The translations under genes and the position numbers were made by a program. A DNA stretch of 64,000 bases, taken from NCBI GenBank assembly GCA_913060875.1, contig CAJXSL010000014.1, positions 1 through 64,000 of the forward strand. Direction: 5' to 3'. The notes under the pieces were generated by a model, which did not search any database, was not told the DNA's origin, and saw only the letters and a list, made by a program, of their open reading frames with translations. The DNA is from an uncultured Desulfobacteraceae bacterium. Its GTDB lineage: Bacteria; Desulfobacterota; Desulfobacteria; Desulfobacterales; UBA5852. Shown here piece by piece: positions 17,895 to 27,377 of the stretch (position 1 is the stretch's first letter; the number at the start of each line of letters is the position of its first letter).

Positions 17895-18701
17895 TCAGAC
17901 GGAAGTCTCTCCGGATTCCTGGGCATCCGGCCCCTTGACCACCAGACGTTCCCAATCCCCGGCGGTCCGATCCGAATCCCCGGCCAGCAGCCGGAAAAAA
18001 TCCTCCGGCAGCCGGCGGGACCGCAGGATGCGGCGCTGCTGCCCCGGAGGGTTGGGCAGGTCAAGCTCCCAGGCGTGCAAACCAAGGCGCGTAAAGCCGG
18101 CCCTTTCCCGCAGGTAGCGGAGGGATCGCGGCGATCCATAACGGCGGTCGCCCACCACCGGGTGTTTCGCCAGTTTGGTATGGCGGCGGATTTGATGCTT
18201 ACGGCCGGTCAGGGGAGCACAGGTTACCAGGGTATAATGCTCACTGTGTCCGATCACGTGAAACGCGGTTCGGCTGGCGACCCGTGGCCCCTTCCCGCCA
18301 GGGTGGGTCCGCCCGCCGGCGGCCCGGGTCAGCGGGAAAGACCAGGCGCCCCGGTCACCGGGCGCCCCCAGGCGGCCATGCAAAATGGCCAGATACCGTT
18401 TCGCCACCCGGTGCGTCTGAAACGCCCGGCCGTAGAACGTCAGGGCTTCCGCCGTAGAGCACACCAAAACCAGGCCGCTGGTATCACGATCCAGCCGATG
18501 GGGGGCATGCACCAGGGTCCCCGGTGTAAAGCCGGCCCTGCCGGCCAAATGGCGGTCCCTCGTCAGCAAGGCCTGCACAAGCGAGCAGACATCCCGTCCG
18601 GGATCATTGTGCACGCTGACACCGGAAGGTTTGTCGACCACCAGCCAACCCGGTCCTGTCGCCATCACGCTTTGGTCAATCTGTTCGGCAAAATTTGTCA
18701 T
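17895..18701 (-). CDS. RluA-family pseudouridine synthase
   Basis: This 268-residue protein has the RluA catalytic motif HRLDRDTSGLVL with the invariant Asp, preceded by WLVVDKPSGVSVH and followed by AKRYLAILHG and TGRKHQIRRHTKLAKHPVVGDRRYG, all standard. It lacks an N-terminal S4 domain. The ATG at 18701 is chosen for the ribosome site AAGGGATGAT; the upstream extension would overlap the divergent hydrolase gene and is not family-like. Enzymes of this family isomerise specific uridines in 23S rRNA or tRNA. The Q-I-R-R-H-(T) variant suggests an rRNA enzyme, but the target cannot be assigned. It is divergent from the YheT-like gene, with a 56-base gap. Confidence 0.9.
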   Translation of the reverse strand: MTNFAEQIDQSVMATGPGWLVVDKPSGVSVHNDPGRDVCSLVQALLTRDRHLAGRAGFTPGTLVHAPHRLDRDTSGLVLVCSTAEALTFYGRAFQTHRVAKRYLAILHGRLGAPGDRGAWSFPLTRAAGGRTHPGGKGPRVASRTAFHVIGHSEHYTLVTCAPLTGRKHQIRRHTKLAKHPVVGDRRYGSPRSLRYLRERAGFTRLGLHAWELDLPNPPGQQRRILRSRRLPEDFFRLLAGDSDRTAGDWERLVVKGPDAQESGETSV

Positions 18702-18757
18702 ATCATCCCTTGACCCCATCAATGACGGAAGGGTAAACCATTTCGCCAGGAAGCGCC

Positions 18758-19777
18758 ATGCCGATTGTTCAATCCACCAGCTACCGCCCTCCCCCCCTGA
18801 TGGCCAACGGCCATCTCCAGACCATTTTGCCCTCACTCCTGCGCCGCGTTGACGGGGTGACCTACCGGCGGGAACGCATCACGACTCCGGATGACGATTT
18901 TATCGATCTGGATTGGTCCTGCCGGGGCAGCCGCCATCTGGTGTTGCTCTGCCACGGCCTGGAAGGCAGTTCCCGCGCCCCCTACATACGGGGTATGGTG
19001 CAGGCCTGCAACCAGGCCGGCTGGGATGCCGTGGCCTACAATTACCGGGGCTGCAGCGGACAGATCAATCGTCAGCTGCGGGCCTATCACAGCGGGGCCA
19101 CGGATGACCTGGGCTTTGTCCACCGCCATATCGACGGCCGGAACATGTATCAGAGCCTCGGGTTTGTCGGATTCAGCCTCGGCGGCAATCTTGTCCTGAA
19201 ATACCTCGGCGAAAACAGCCCCGCCCTGCCCCCCGACCGCTACTGGGGGGCCGCGGTATCCGTACCCTGCGACCTTGCCGCCAGTGCACGGCAAATCGAC
19301 CGGGCCGTCAACAAGCTTTACAACTGGCGTTTTCTGCGCACGCTGATCCCCAAGGCCCACTGGAAAGCCCGACACTGGCCCGGTCGGATTGACCTGGAGC
19401 GGCTTAAGTCCGTCCGCTCCTTAAAGGCATTCGATGACCTTTATACCGCCCCGGCCCATGGTTTCAGGGATGCCGAAGATTATTGGCGGCAGTGCAGTGC
19501 CCTGGGCTTTCTGGATGGCATTCGAGTGCCGACCCTGCTCATCAACGCCCGGAACGATCCGTTCCTGGACCGGTCCTGTTTCCCCTACGCGTCGGCCCGC
19601 CGGAATGCCATGCTGTATCTGGAAACACCCGGCTCGGGGGGCCATGTCGGCTTCATTCCCCACAACCGGCGCGCGCCCTTCTGGCACGAAGCCCGTATCG
19701 TCCAATTTGCCCGCTCAAAGGGCTTCCTCCGCAAGGCTGCCGCCGCTCAATGTAAAACCGTTGACCTGCCAACATAA
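18758..19777 (+). CDS. Alpha/beta hydrolase, YheT family
   Basis: This 339-residue protein is a YheT-type alpha/beta hydrolase. MANGHLQTILPSLLRR near the N terminus is the family's N-terminal signature, LVLLCHGLEGSS carries the oxyanion strand, VGFSLGGNLVLKYLGE holds the nucleophile Ser, NARNDPFLD the acid and GSGGHVGFI the His. Length matches E. coli YheT (340). The native substrate of this family is unknown, although esterase activity is common. A GGAAG element precedes the ATG. The next gene follows after 36 bases in the same direction. Confidence 0.92.
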   Translation: MPIVQSTSYRPPPLMANGHLQTILPSLLRRVDGVTYRRERITTPDDDFIDLDWSCRGSRHLVLLCHGLEGSSRAPYIRGMVQACNQAGWDAVAYNYRGCSGQINRQLRAYHSGATDDLGFVHRHIDGRNMYQSLGFVGFSLGGNLVLKYLGENSPALPPDRYWGAAVSVPCDLAASARQIDRAVNKLYNWRFLRTLIPKAHWKARHWPGRIDLERLKSVRSLKAFDDLYTAPAHGFRDAEDYWRQCSALGFLDGIRVPTLLINARNDPFLDRSCFPYASARRNAMLYLETPGSGGHVGFIPHNRRAPFWHEARIVQFARSKGFLRKAAAAQCKTVDLPT

Positions 19778-19813
19778 ATTTGCCATTTTTCAGATTGCCT
19801 GGGAGGACTTGTC

Positions 19814-20380
19814 ATGGAACTGAATCTGAGAAAGATGCGCTTTTACAGCGGAGGCCACCAGGGTGCCGAAGCGGAATTCGGCCATCAGGCCGAACGCTAC
19901 GGCATTCGCGAAATCAATTTTGTCTACCACGGCCAAACCCCTGAACGCCAACGGGGGGCAACGATTCTCAGCGCGGAAGCCTTAAAGCGCGGTGACATCA
20001 GCATGGAAATCGTTTCCCTGCGCATGGGGCGAACCTATAGTCGGGAAACGGAAATACGCAAAGTCATCCAGACGATTTTCCACATGGTCAATATGGGCCA
20101 CCAGGTTTTTTCCGTGGGGTGGATCCAGCCCGACGACACGGTCCTGGGGGGCACCGGCTGGGCCGTGGAACTGGGCAAACTCTTCAAACGTCCCCTGAGC
20201 GTCTACGATCTCAACCAAACGCGCTGGTACACCTGGCAGGACGGCAAATGGCAACCGGACCTCCCCTGCATCGACCATCATACCTTCACCGGAACCGGCA
20301 CCCGCCGGCTTACCCAGGCCGGTCGCCAGGCTATTGTCGACCTGTTTCAGCGATCCTTCGGCAAACCTCCGGGAACTTGA
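19814..20380 (+). CDS. SLOG-like nucleotide-binding domain protein
   Basis: This 188-residue protein resembles small Rossmann-like SLOG proteins (the superfamily of DprA, TIR-associated SLOG and lysine-decarboxylase-like enzymes). RFYSGGHQGAEAEFGHQAERYGI is the usual first strand with its glycine-rich turn, and a second glycine element GGTGWAVELGKLFKRPLSVYD near residues 115-135 is where family members bind the phosphate of a nucleotide or nucleotide-derived ligand. YTWQDGKW and the C-terminal helix follow. No catalytic function can be assigned. GGGAGGACTTGTC precedes the start. It probably shares a transcript with the YheT-like hydrolase gene 36 bases upstream. Confidence 0.65.
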   Translation: MELNLRKMRFYSGGHQGAEAEFGHQAERYGIREINFVYHGQTPERQRGATILSAEALKRGDISMEIVSLRMGRTYSRETEIRKVIQTIFHMVNMGHQVFSVGWIQPDDTVLGGTGWAVELGKLFKRPLSVYDLNQTRWYTWQDGKWQPDLPCIDHHTFTGTGTRRLTQAGRQAIVDLFQRSFGKPPGT

Positions 20381-20681
20381 CACCCTCCTTTTCCCGCCAC
20401 GCACCACTCCGAAAATTATTGACATGATAAAATCAAATATGAGATTTTGCCTATTTTGATTTTTTTGCCCCACCCCATCGCATGGACTACGGGCGACGAC
20501 AAAACAGCAGGCGTCATCATTAAAAAATGCCAAATGGCCGATACCTGTCTGGCGAGAGGTATCGGCTGTTATGCGTTGATGCTTCCAATGACGGCGTACC
20601 CTGTGAAAGTGAAACCGGTGAAGGATCGCCGCTCAACCGGCCGGAATAACAACCGGCAATAACATACAGAAGGAAAGTCGC
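20381..20681. other. Leader region of the antiporter gene with a hairpin
   Basis: A 301-base gap with an AT-rich start (promoter-like TTGACA near 20419 followed by ATAAAATC and runs of T) and a perfect 10-bp hairpin, GCCGATACCT and AGGTATCGGC at 20537-20566. The rest up to the ribosome site AGAAGGAAAGTCGC contains no credible frame. Leaders of this length before ion-transporter genes can hold riboswitches, but I do not recognise a known class here. Confidence 0.5.
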
Positions 20682-22538
20682 ATGATAAAAAAATGGTTAC
20701 TCGCACTTACATTTCTCACCTTTCCATGTTTGGCATGGGCGGAAACCGGCCATCAGGCCGTGGCCGCCAGCGCATTGACCGGCACCTTCTGGGGCATTAC
20801 CGCCCTCGTCATTTTTGTATTGGCCTATTCGCTGGTCCCCCTCGAAAACAACATTCACCTGCGCAAAAGCAAACCGGTACTCCTGGCCGCCGGTCTTATC
20901 TGGGTCCTGGTAGCTGTCTGCTACACCCGCATGGGGGATACCCATACGGCCCACGAGGCCCTGAAGCACAGTCTGCTTGAATATGCCGAGTTGTTTCTCT
21001 TTCTCCTGGCGGCCATGACCTACATCAACGCCATGGAAGAACGCAACGTCTTCCAGACCCTGCGCGCCTTTTTGGTATCCCGCGGCTTCTCCCTGCAGAA
21101 AATCTTCTGGATCACCGGTCTCCTGGCCTTCTTTATCTCGCCCATCGCCGACAACCTGACCACCGCCCTGCTGATGGGGGCCGTGGTCATGGCCGTGGGC
21201 GGCCAAAACAAACGGTTTATCGCCCTGGCCTGCATCAACATCGTGGTGGCCGCCAACGCCGGCGGGGCCTTCTCGCCCTTCGGCGACATCACCACCCTCA
21301 TGGTGTGGCAGGCGGGCAAAATCGAATTTACCGAGTTTTTCCGCATTTTTGTACCCTCGGTCATCAACTGGCTGGTTCCTGCCGCCTGTATGAGCATTGC
21401 CATCGGCAAGGCCTCGCCGGAACAGCTCAATGAAACCATCCGGATGAAATATGGCGCCAAGATCATGATGGGCCTCTTTCTGCTGACCATCGTTACGGCG
21501 GTTTCCTTCCACAATTTCCTGCACCTGCCGCCGGCGGCCGGTATGATGCTGGGCCTGGGCTACCTGGGGGCTTTCTCTTACCACGTCAAACGGCACGAGG
21601 GACGTGTCACGAGCTATGACCGCATCCTGGGCGCGAAATTCAATCAACCCCTCGAAGCCATCGTTGCCCCCAGCCGCAAAGAAAACGCCATCACCAAGAT
21701 TATCGAGAACCAAACCCACGCCGCGTTCGCCATCGATACCAATCATAAAATCACCCACTGGAACAAGGCCATGGAAGAACTGACCGGGGTTTCGGCCGCC
21801 AAACGCGTGGGCACGAGCGAACAGTGGGCCCCTTTTTATGAAAAGAAACGCCGCATCCTGGCCGATCTGATCGTGGATGAAATGCCGGAAGAAGATTACG
21901 ACCGCCACTACCCCGGACGGCATCGGACCCGCGCCGAAACGGCAGCCGCCTGCGATGCCGCCGATTTCTTCCCCACCATCGGGGCGGAAGGCAAGTGGCT
22001 GACCTTTTCCGCCGCCCCCATCAAGGATGAAAACGGGCAAATCGTCGGCGCCATCGAGATCATCCGGGAGGTGGAGGAAAAACAGCGCGAAGTGGAACAT
22101 TTCGACCTGATGAAAAAAATCGCCCGGGCCGAGTGGGACACCCTGCTTTTCTTCTACGGGGTTATCCTCTGCGTGGGCGGCCTGTCCCAGTTCGGCTACC
22201 TGTCCATGCTCTCGGAATATGCCTATACCGGCCTGGGGGCCACCATCGCCAACACCCTGGTGGGCATCCTTTCGGCCATCGTGGACAACATCCCCGTCAT
22301 GTTCGCCGTGCTGACCATGGACCCGGCCATGTCCCATGGCCAATGGCTGCTGGCAACCCTGACGGCGGGTGTGGGCGGCAGTCTGCTCGCCATTGGTTCG
22401 GCCGCCGGCGTGGCCCTGATGGGAACGGCCCGGGGCACCTATACCTTCGGTGCCCACCTGAAATGGACCCCGGTGATCGCTCTCGGCTACGCGGCCAGCA
22501 TCATCTGCCATCTCTGGCTCAATGCCAGTCTGATGTAG
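20682..22538 (+). CDS. nhaD: NhaD-type Na+/H+ antiporter with internal PAS domain
   Basis: This 618-residue protein has a signal-like first segment, then an NhaD/ion-transporter superfamily membrane core in two halves. The N half (about residues 35-305) contains SPIADNLTTALLMGAVV and AANAGGAFSPFGDITTLMVW. The C half (about 485-618) contains SAIVDNIPVMFAVL and GVGGSLLAIGSAAGVALMG. The two DN(L/I) motifs and the GG(A/S)FSPFGD element are the ion-site hallmarks. Between the halves, residues about 340-470 form a PAS domain: HAAFAIDTNHKITHWNKAMEELTGVSAA, then TFSAAPIKDENGQIVGAIEIIREVEE. Ordinary NhaD proteins have about 400-480 residues without it. The insertion sits in the cytoplasmic central loop and may gate the transporter by a small ligand or redox signal (inference). 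A terminator follows. Confidence 0.88.
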   Translation: MIKKWLLALTFLTFPCLAWAETGHQAVAASALTGTFWGITALVIFVLAYSLVPLENNIHLRKSKPVLLAAGLIWVLVAVCYTRMGDTHTAHEALKHSLLEYAELFLFLLAAMTYINAMEERNVFQTLRAFLVSRGFSLQKIFWITGLLAFFISPIADNLTTALLMGAVVMAVGGQNKRFIALACINIVVAANAGGAFSPFGDITTLMVWQAGKIEFTEFFRIFVPSVINWLVPAACMSIAIGKASPEQLNETIRMKYGAKIMMGLFLLTIVTAVSFHNFLHLPPAAGMMLGLGYLGAFSYHVKRHEGRVTSYDRILGAKFNQPLEAIVAPSRKENAITKIIENQTHAAFAIDTNHKITHWNKAMEELTGVSAAKRVGTSEQWAPFYEKKRRILADLIVDEMPEEDYDRHYPGRHRTRAETAAACDAADFFPTIGAEGKWLTFSAAPIKDENGQIVGAIEIIREVEEKQREVEHFDLMKKIARAEWDTLLFFYGVILCVGGLSQFGYLSMLSEYAYTGLGATIANTLVGILSAIVDNIPVMFAVLTMDPAMSHGQWLLATLTAGVGGSLLAIGSAAGVALMGTARGTYTFGAHLKWTPVIALGYAASIICHLWLNASLM

Positions 22539-22565
22539 CGCCACGCTAAATAGCACACGAAAACA

Positions 22566-22597
22566 AAGGGGCTGCCGGTGCAGCCCCTTTTTTTTTG
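22566..22597 (+). terminator. Rho-independent terminator of the antiporter gene
   Basis: AAAGGGGCTGC pairs with GCAGCCCCTTT around a CGGT loop and is followed by seven or more T. Confidence 0.9.
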
Positions 22598-22662
22598 GTT
22601 TCATCGCGTTTCCATGCACGTCTCGGGCCGCTTTCCGCCCAAATTGGTCGTGTGGTTTTTGC

Positions 22663-22691
22663 TTGACAACCATATGAGCCATATCTTACAT
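22663..22691 (+). promoter_or_regulatory. Probable sigma-70 promoter of the gal operon
   Basis: TTGACA at 22663-22668 is followed by a 17-base spacer and TTACAT at 22686-22691. The -10 is weak, but its placement is right, and the LacI-type operator begins 8 bases further on, over the expected start point. Confidence 0.55.
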
Positions 22692-22699
22692 CGCAAACG

Positions 22700-22721
22700 A
22701 TACCGCAAACGTTTGCGGTAT
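22700..22721. promoter_or_regulatory. LacI/GalR-type operator
   Basis: A perfect 22-bp palindrome, ATACCGCAAAC followed by its reverse complement. The centre GCAAACGTTTGC matches the canonical operator of LacI-family repressors with a central CG. It lies just downstream of the promoter and 94 bases before galT. The LacI-type regulator is encoded in the same operon at 25207, so autoregulation together with control of the whole operon is likely. Confidence 0.85.
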
Positions 22722-22814
22722 GCTGTTTGGCAACGCTTTCCCCAAATGTCCCATCTGAAAATGCGGTTCATCTGCGGGGTCTTGAATCCCCCCCGGGTGC
22801 GAAAGCGTATCAGC

Positions 22815-23882
22815 ATGGCATTGACGCAAGCGCAACACGAACTGCCACCCAAGCCCCATCGCCGCTTCAACCCGTTGACCGGCGAGTGGATCCTGGTGTC
22901 GCCCCAACGGACCCGGCGCCCCTGGCAGGGCCAGGCGGAAAAGCCTGACCCGCTCGATCGGCCCGCCTACGATCCGGCGTGCTACCTTTGCCCGGGCAAC
23001 ATCCGGGCCGGGGGGCACAAAAATCCCGATTACTCGAAGCCCTACGTCTTTACCAACGACTTCCCGGCGTTGGAACCGGATGACGGCCATGACGGCCCGC
23101 CCTCCCCGGACCACCTGCTGAAAGTCGAACCCGAAACAGGGATTTGCCGGGTGATCTGCTACTCCCCCCGACACGATCTCTCCCTGGCGCGCATGACGGT
23201 TCGCGAAGTCCAACAGGTCGTCGACGCCTGGCAGGCCGAATATCGGGAACTGGGCGCGCGGCCGGATATCGGGCATGTGCAGATCTTCGAAAACCGGGGC
23301 GCGGCCATGGGCTGCTCCAATCCCCACCCCCACGGCCAGATCTGGGCCAACCGCTCCGTGCCGACCCTGCCGGCCACCGAGGGCCGCTGCCAGGCCGCTT
23401 ACCTGGCCGAGAAGGGCGACTGCCTGCTGTGCCGCTACCTGTCACTGGAAATCGCCCGGGGCGAACGGATCATCCTGCAAAATGAAACGTTTGTCGTCCT
23501 CGTACCCTTTTGGGCCTGCTGGCCGTTTGAAACCCTGATCTTGCCGCGACAGCATGGCGGCTCCATTGCCGAGCTCGATGCGGGCCAAAAACGGGATCTC
23601 GCCGAGGTTATGACCCGCTTGGCCATACGCTACGACAACCTTTTCCAGACCGCTTTTCCTTACACCATGGGACTGCACCAGCAGCCCACCGACGGGAAGA
23701 ACCATCCGGCCTGGCACTGGCATATCCACTACCTGCCGCCCCTCCTGCGATCCGGGTCCGTGAAAAAATTCATGGTGGGTTATGAAATGCTGGCCATGCC
23801 CCAGCGGGACCTGCCCCCCGAAGCCTGTGCCGACCGGCTGCGGTCCCTTTCGGAAACCCATTACCGGGCATCGGATCCTTAG
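22815..23882 (+). CDS. galT: Galactose-1-phosphate uridylyltransferase
   Basis: This 355-residue HIT-superfamily enzyme transfers UMP between UDP-glucose and galactose-1-phosphate in the Leloir pathway. RFNPLTGEWILVSPQR opens it, CYLCPGN supplies a zinc-site Cys pair, GCSNPHPHGQIWA holds the nucleophile His, and HWHIHYLPPLLRS is the second metal and structural motif. Length matches the family (about 345). I start at the ATG at 22815 (MALTQAQHEL); the frame remains open upstream through the operator and promoter, which rules out earlier starts. The ribosome site is weak. galK follows after 2 bases. Confidence 0.93.
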   Translation: MALTQAQHELPPKPHRRFNPLTGEWILVSPQRTRRPWQGQAEKPDPLDRPAYDPACYLCPGNIRAGGHKNPDYSKPYVFTNDFPALEPDDGHDGPPSPDHLLKVEPETGICRVICYSPRHDLSLARMTVREVQQVVDAWQAEYRELGARPDIGHVQIFENRGAAMGCSNPHPHGQIWANRSVPTLPATEGRCQAAYLAEKGDCLLCRYLSLEIARGERIILQNETFVVLVPFWACWPFETLILPRQHGGSIAELDAGQKRDLAEVMTRLAIRYDNLFQTAFPYTMGLHQQPTDGKNHPAWHWHIHYLPPLLRSGSVKKFMVGYEMLAMPQRDLPPEACADRLRSLSETHYRASDP

Positions 23883-23884
23883 CC

Positions 23885-25219
23885 ATGCACGATACGCCGG
23901 AAGCCTTTACTGCCGCCCTGAAGGAAAGCCGTATGGATGCCGTCCTGACATCCTTGTATGGCCAGGGGCAACTCCCGGCGCAAAAAAGACGCTACCTCCG
24001 GTTGCTGGAAGCCCTGACATCCCGCCTGGCCCCATCGGAGGCCATCGTCGTCAGCGCCCCGGGACGCACCGAACTCGGCGGCAATCACACGGACCACAAT
24101 CACGGCCGGGTGCTGGCCGCTGCGGTGCAGATGGACTGTGTGGCTGTGGCCGCCCCCAACCCGACACCTGAAGTCGTGATGCATTCCGTCGGCTACCCCG
24201 AACCGATCCGGGTGGATCTCACGGATCTGGCCCCCCGGACCGCCGAGCAGGGCCGGCCGGAAGCGCTCATACGGGGTGTTGCCGCCGCCCTGGCAGATCG
24301 GGGCGATCGTGTCGGCGGCTGGACCGCCTGCGTGGACAGCACCGTCCTGCCCGGATCCGGATTGAGTTCCTCGGCCGCCCTGGGCGTGGCATTGGGCGGC
24401 ATTTTCAATCACCTGTTCAACAAAGGCCGGCTGACGGCTTTAGAGCTGGCTCTCGTCGCCAAGCAGGCCGAAAATGTGTTTTTCGGCAAGCCCTGCGGAC
24501 TCATGGACCAGTTGACCAGTTCCCTGGGCGGCATCCTGCATATCGATTTCCAAAACCCACTCGCGCCCGGAATGGAAAATCTCGATTGCCATTTTTCAGA
24601 GGCCGGCTACCGGATCGCCGTCGTCAATACGGGCGGCAGCCACGCCGAACTGACACCGGAATACGCGGCCATCACAGAGGAGATGCACGCCGTGGCGTCA
24701 CTGCTGGGCCGGGATGTTTTGCGCGGCATGACCATGGAAAACATCATACGGTCCGTTCCCCGGCTGCGGGCCAAGGCCGGCGATCGCGCCATTCTGCGCG
24801 CCCTTCACTTCATCGAAGAAAATGATCGGGTTACAGCCATGGTCGCCGCCCTGCGCCGAAAACAGATGGACGCCTACCTGGATCTGGTGTCCGCCTCCGG
24901 GAACTCCTCCTGGCGCCTGCTGCAAAACAGCGCCCCCGCCGCGACCCCGCATGCCCAGGGCATCCCTCTGGCCCTGGCCCTGACCGAGCGCTTTCTGGAC
25001 GGCCGGGGGGCCTGCCGCGTGCATGGCGGCGGCTTCGCGGGAACCATCCAGACCTATGTACCCTATGCACAATTCCCTGCCTATCGGCAGTTCATGGATA
25101 CAATCTTCGGAACAGGGTCCGTCCAGCCCCTCAGGATTCGACGCCCCGGCCTGCTGCGGTTGCGACCGGACGGACGGGACCCCACCTTCAAAGAAACGGG
25201 CTCGTCATGCGCCATGTGA
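23885..25219 (+). CDS. galK: Galactokinase
   Basis: This 444-residue GHMP kinase phosphorylates galactose at C1 with ATP. The galactokinase signature reads APGRTELGGNHTDHNHGRVL (about residues 58-77; Glu-Leu-Gly-Gly-Asn-His-Thr-Asp), the ATP loop is LPGSGLSSSAALGVALG (about 156-172) and motif 3 is HGGGFAGTIQTYVP (about 380). GRTELGG replaces the more usual GRVNLIG, as in some Firmicutes-like galactokinases. It is slightly longer than E. coli GalK (382) because of an N-terminal extension of about 50 residues. The end overlaps the regulator gene by 13 bases, which indicates translational coupling. Confidence 0.92.
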   Translation: MHDTPEAFTAALKESRMDAVLTSLYGQGQLPAQKRRYLRLLEALTSRLAPSEAIVVSAPGRTELGGNHTDHNHGRVLAAAVQMDCVAVAAPNPTPEVVMHSVGYPEPIRVDLTDLAPRTAEQGRPEALIRGVAAALADRGDRVGGWTACVDSTVLPGSGLSSSAALGVALGGIFNHLFNKGRLTALELALVAKQAENVFFGKPCGLMDQLTSSLGGILHIDFQNPLAPGMENLDCHFSEAGYRIAVVNTGGSHAELTPEYAAITEEMHAVASLLGRDVLRGMTMENIIRSVPRLRAKAGDRAILRALHFIEENDRVTAMVAALRRKQMDAYLDLVSASGNSSWRLLQNSAPAATPHAQGIPLALALTERFLDGRGACRVHGGGFAGTIQTYVPYAQFPAYRQFMDTIFGTGSVQPLRIRRPGLLRLRPDGRDPTFKETGSSCAM

Positions 25220-26262
25220 CCATCAAAGATATTGCCCGGCGGCTGAAGTTATCCCCATCCACCGTTTCCCGGGCCCTTCGGGACCACCCGGACATCAGCC
25301 CGGCCACAAAAGACCGGATCCGGACCCTGGCCGTCCAGTTCAATTACCAGCCCAATCTCATCGCCAAAAGTCTTCAAACCCGGCGCAGCACCACCATCGG
25401 TGTCATCGTGCCGGAAATTCGCTATGATTTTTTCGCCATCACCATCAGCGGCATCGAAGAAGAAGCCCATCGTGCGGGCTACAGCATCATTGTGGCCCAA
25501 AGCAACGACAGATACCCGCACGAAGTCCGGAGCACCGCGGCCATGATCGCCAACCGGGTGGCGGGTCTGCTGGTGTCCGTCTCCCGGGATACCATCGATA
25601 CGGCGCACCTTGATAACGTCATGCGCCAGGGCATTCCGCTGGTCCTCTTTGACCGGACCGTCGACATACCGGCCGCCGGCAAGGTGGTGGTGGACGACCG
25701 GGAGGGCGCCTATGCGGCCGTTGTCCATTGTATCCGCTGCGGCTGTCGACGCATCGCCCACCTCGCAGGTTCACCGCATCTCTCCATCAGCCGCCTTCGG
25801 CAGGCAGGCTACGAACAGGCCCTGAAAGACAACGGCCTGGCGGTTGACCCGCGCCTCATCGTGGCCGGGGGCGGCCGGGAATCGGACGGCCGGTCGGGGG
25901 CCAAAACGCTAATGAATTTAGCCGATCCGCCGGATGCCATCTTTGCCTTCAACGACCCGGTGGCCATCGGCGCCCACGTCTATCTTAAAGAAACCGGACG
26001 GCGAATCCCCGACGATATCGCCCTGGTGGGCTTCTCCAACAACCCTGTTTCGGCGTTGATCGAGCCCCCTTTGACGACCGTTAATCAGCCCGCTTATGAA
26101 ATAGGCCGGACCGCCGCCGGCCTGCTGCTGAAACAGTTGGAAGACGATAAAACTTCATTGACCGAGGAGATCCGAATCCTGAAAACCGATTTAATCGTGC
26201 GGCAATCGACGTGCGGGCCCCCAAGCGTCCCTTCCGAGGAAAAATGCCATGGCGAAAGTTGA
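25207..26262 (+). CDS. LacI-family transcriptional regulator
   Basis: This 351-residue repressor has the LacI helix-turn-helix [35 protein letters not shown] (residues 4-38), the hinge helix [13 protein letters not shown] and a periplasmic-binding-like ligand domain ([25 protein letters not shown] onward), with [17 protein letters not shown] and [26 protein letters not shown] near the C terminus. It lies inside the operon it presumably controls; the perfect LacI-type operator lies at 22700-22721. It overlaps galK by 13 bases and the ATPase gene by 14. The inducer is likely galactose or the imported galactoside. Confidence 0.9.
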   Translation: MRHVTIKDIARRLKLSPSTVSRALRDHPDISPATKDRIRTLAVQFNYQPNLIAKSLQTRRSTTIGVIVPEIRYDFFAITISGIEEEAHRAGYSIIVAQSNDRYPHEVRSTAAMIANRVAGLLVSVSRDTIDTAHLDNVMRQGIPLVLFDRTVDIPAAGKVVVDDREGAYAAVVHCIRCGCRRIAHLAGSPHLSISRLRQAGYEQALKDNGLAVDPRLIVAGGGRESDGRSGAKTLMNLADPPDAIFAFNDPVAIGAHVYLKETGRRIPDDIALVGFSNNPVSALIEPPLTTVNQPAYEIGRTAAGLLLKQLEDDKTSLTEEIRILKTDLIVRQSTCGPPSVPSEEKCHGES

Positions 26263-27337
26263 ACTGATCGGCGTCACCAAACGATTCGGGGCCACCGAAG
26301 TCGTCCACGGGGTGGACCTCCAAATCCGCGACAACGAGTTCATTGTGCTGGTGGGGCCCTCCGGCTGCGGCAAATCCACCATCCTGCGCATGATTGCCGG
26401 CCTGGAACCCCTCAGTGACGGGGAGATCAGGATCGCCGACCGGACGGTCAACCAGGTGCCGCCCAAAGAACGCAACGTGGCCATGGTCTTCCAGAACTAT
26501 GCCCTCTACCCCCACATGACGGTTTACGACAACATGGGGTTCAGTCTGAAGATGCAAAACCGCCCCATGGAAGAGCGCGACAAAAAAGTGCGGGCGGCCG
26601 CCGAAATTCTCGAACTGGCCCCCTTCCTGGACCGCAAACCGGCCGCGCTGTCCGGCGGCCAGCGCCAGCGGGTGGCCATGGGCCGGGCCATTGTCCGTCA
26701 ACCGGACGTCTTTCTCTTCGACGAGCCCCTTTCCAACCTGGATGCCCAACTGCGCACCCAGATGCGGATGGAGCTGAAAAAACTGCACCTGCAGATGAAG
26801 ACCACCACGATTTATGTCACCCATGACCAGATCGAAGCCATGACCCTGGCAGACCGCATCGTCGTTCTCAAGGACGGCGACATCCAGCAGGTGGGCACGC
26901 CCATCGATGTCTTCGAAAAACCGGACAATGTTTTCGTGGCGCGCTTTATCGGCAACCCCCCGGCCAATATCCTGAGCGGTGTGGTTCAGCGCGAAAACGG
27001 ACAGGCGGCGGTGGCAACAGGAGGGCTGACCTTGCCCATCCCCAGGGATATTCGACTGGAGACCGGTCGCGAAGTGCTGGTGGGTATTCGGCCGGATGCC
27101 ATCAAGGCCGGGGAAGCCGCAGCCGGCCTGCCCGAATCCTGGCGGTTCGGGGCAACCGTGGTCGTGTCGGAAACGGTGGGTGCCCAGTCGCTCCTGGAAT
27201 TCGACCTGCGGGGCCATCCCATGATCGCCGAACTGGAAGGGCGGCTTCTGTTCAGCCCTGGCGCCGACATCGACCTGGGCTTCGATCTCAACCGGATCCT
27301 GCTGTTCGACCCGCAGACGGAACAGGCACTGCGGTAA
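26249..27337 (+). CDS. Sugar ABC transporter ATPase (MalK/UgpC/MsmK type)
   Basis: This 362-residue ATPase shows Walker [12 protein letters not shown]-loop [17 protein letters not shown], the ABC signature [15 protein letters not shown], Walker [17 protein letters not shown] and the switch His in [17 protein letters not shown]. The C-terminal TOBE/OB regulatory domain (about 240-362) places it in the CUT1 family of MalK-like subunits. It energises the two permeases encoded at 29137 and 30256. The start overlaps the regulator by 14 bases. A downstream gap of 113 bases holds a small repeat and the strong ribosome site of the binding-protein gene. Confidence 0.93.
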   Translation: MAKVELIGVTKRFGATEVVHGVDLQIRDNEFIVLVGPSGCGKSTILRMIAGLEPLSDGEIRIADRTVNQVPPKERNVAMVFQNYALYPHMTVYDNMGFSLKMQNRPMEERDKKVRAAAEILELAPFLDRKPAALSGGQRQRVAMGRAIVRQPDVFLFDEPLSNLDAQLRTQMRMELKKLHLQMKTTTIYVTHDQIEAMTLADRIVVLKDGDIQQVGTPIDVFEKPDNVFVARFIGNPPANILSGVVQRENGQAAVATGGLTLPIPRDIRLETGREVLVGIRPDAIKAGEAAAGLPESWRFGATVVVSETVGAQSLLEFDLRGHPMIAELEGRLLFSPGADIDLGFDLNRILLFDPQTEQALR

Positions 27338-27377
27338 AAAAATGAAGGGACAATTCTGCCGCAAAAGATCGGAGTGG

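Noticed and set aside
20381-20681. Possible riboswitch before the Na+/H+ antiporter
   Set aside because: A long leader and one good hairpin are present, but no known riboswitch consensus could be matched by eye.
20697-22682. 661-codon minus-strand frame opposite the antiporter gene
   Set aside because: Shadow frame; Gly/His/Asp/Gln-rich composition typical of reverse-complemented membrane-protein codons, and it spans a terminator.
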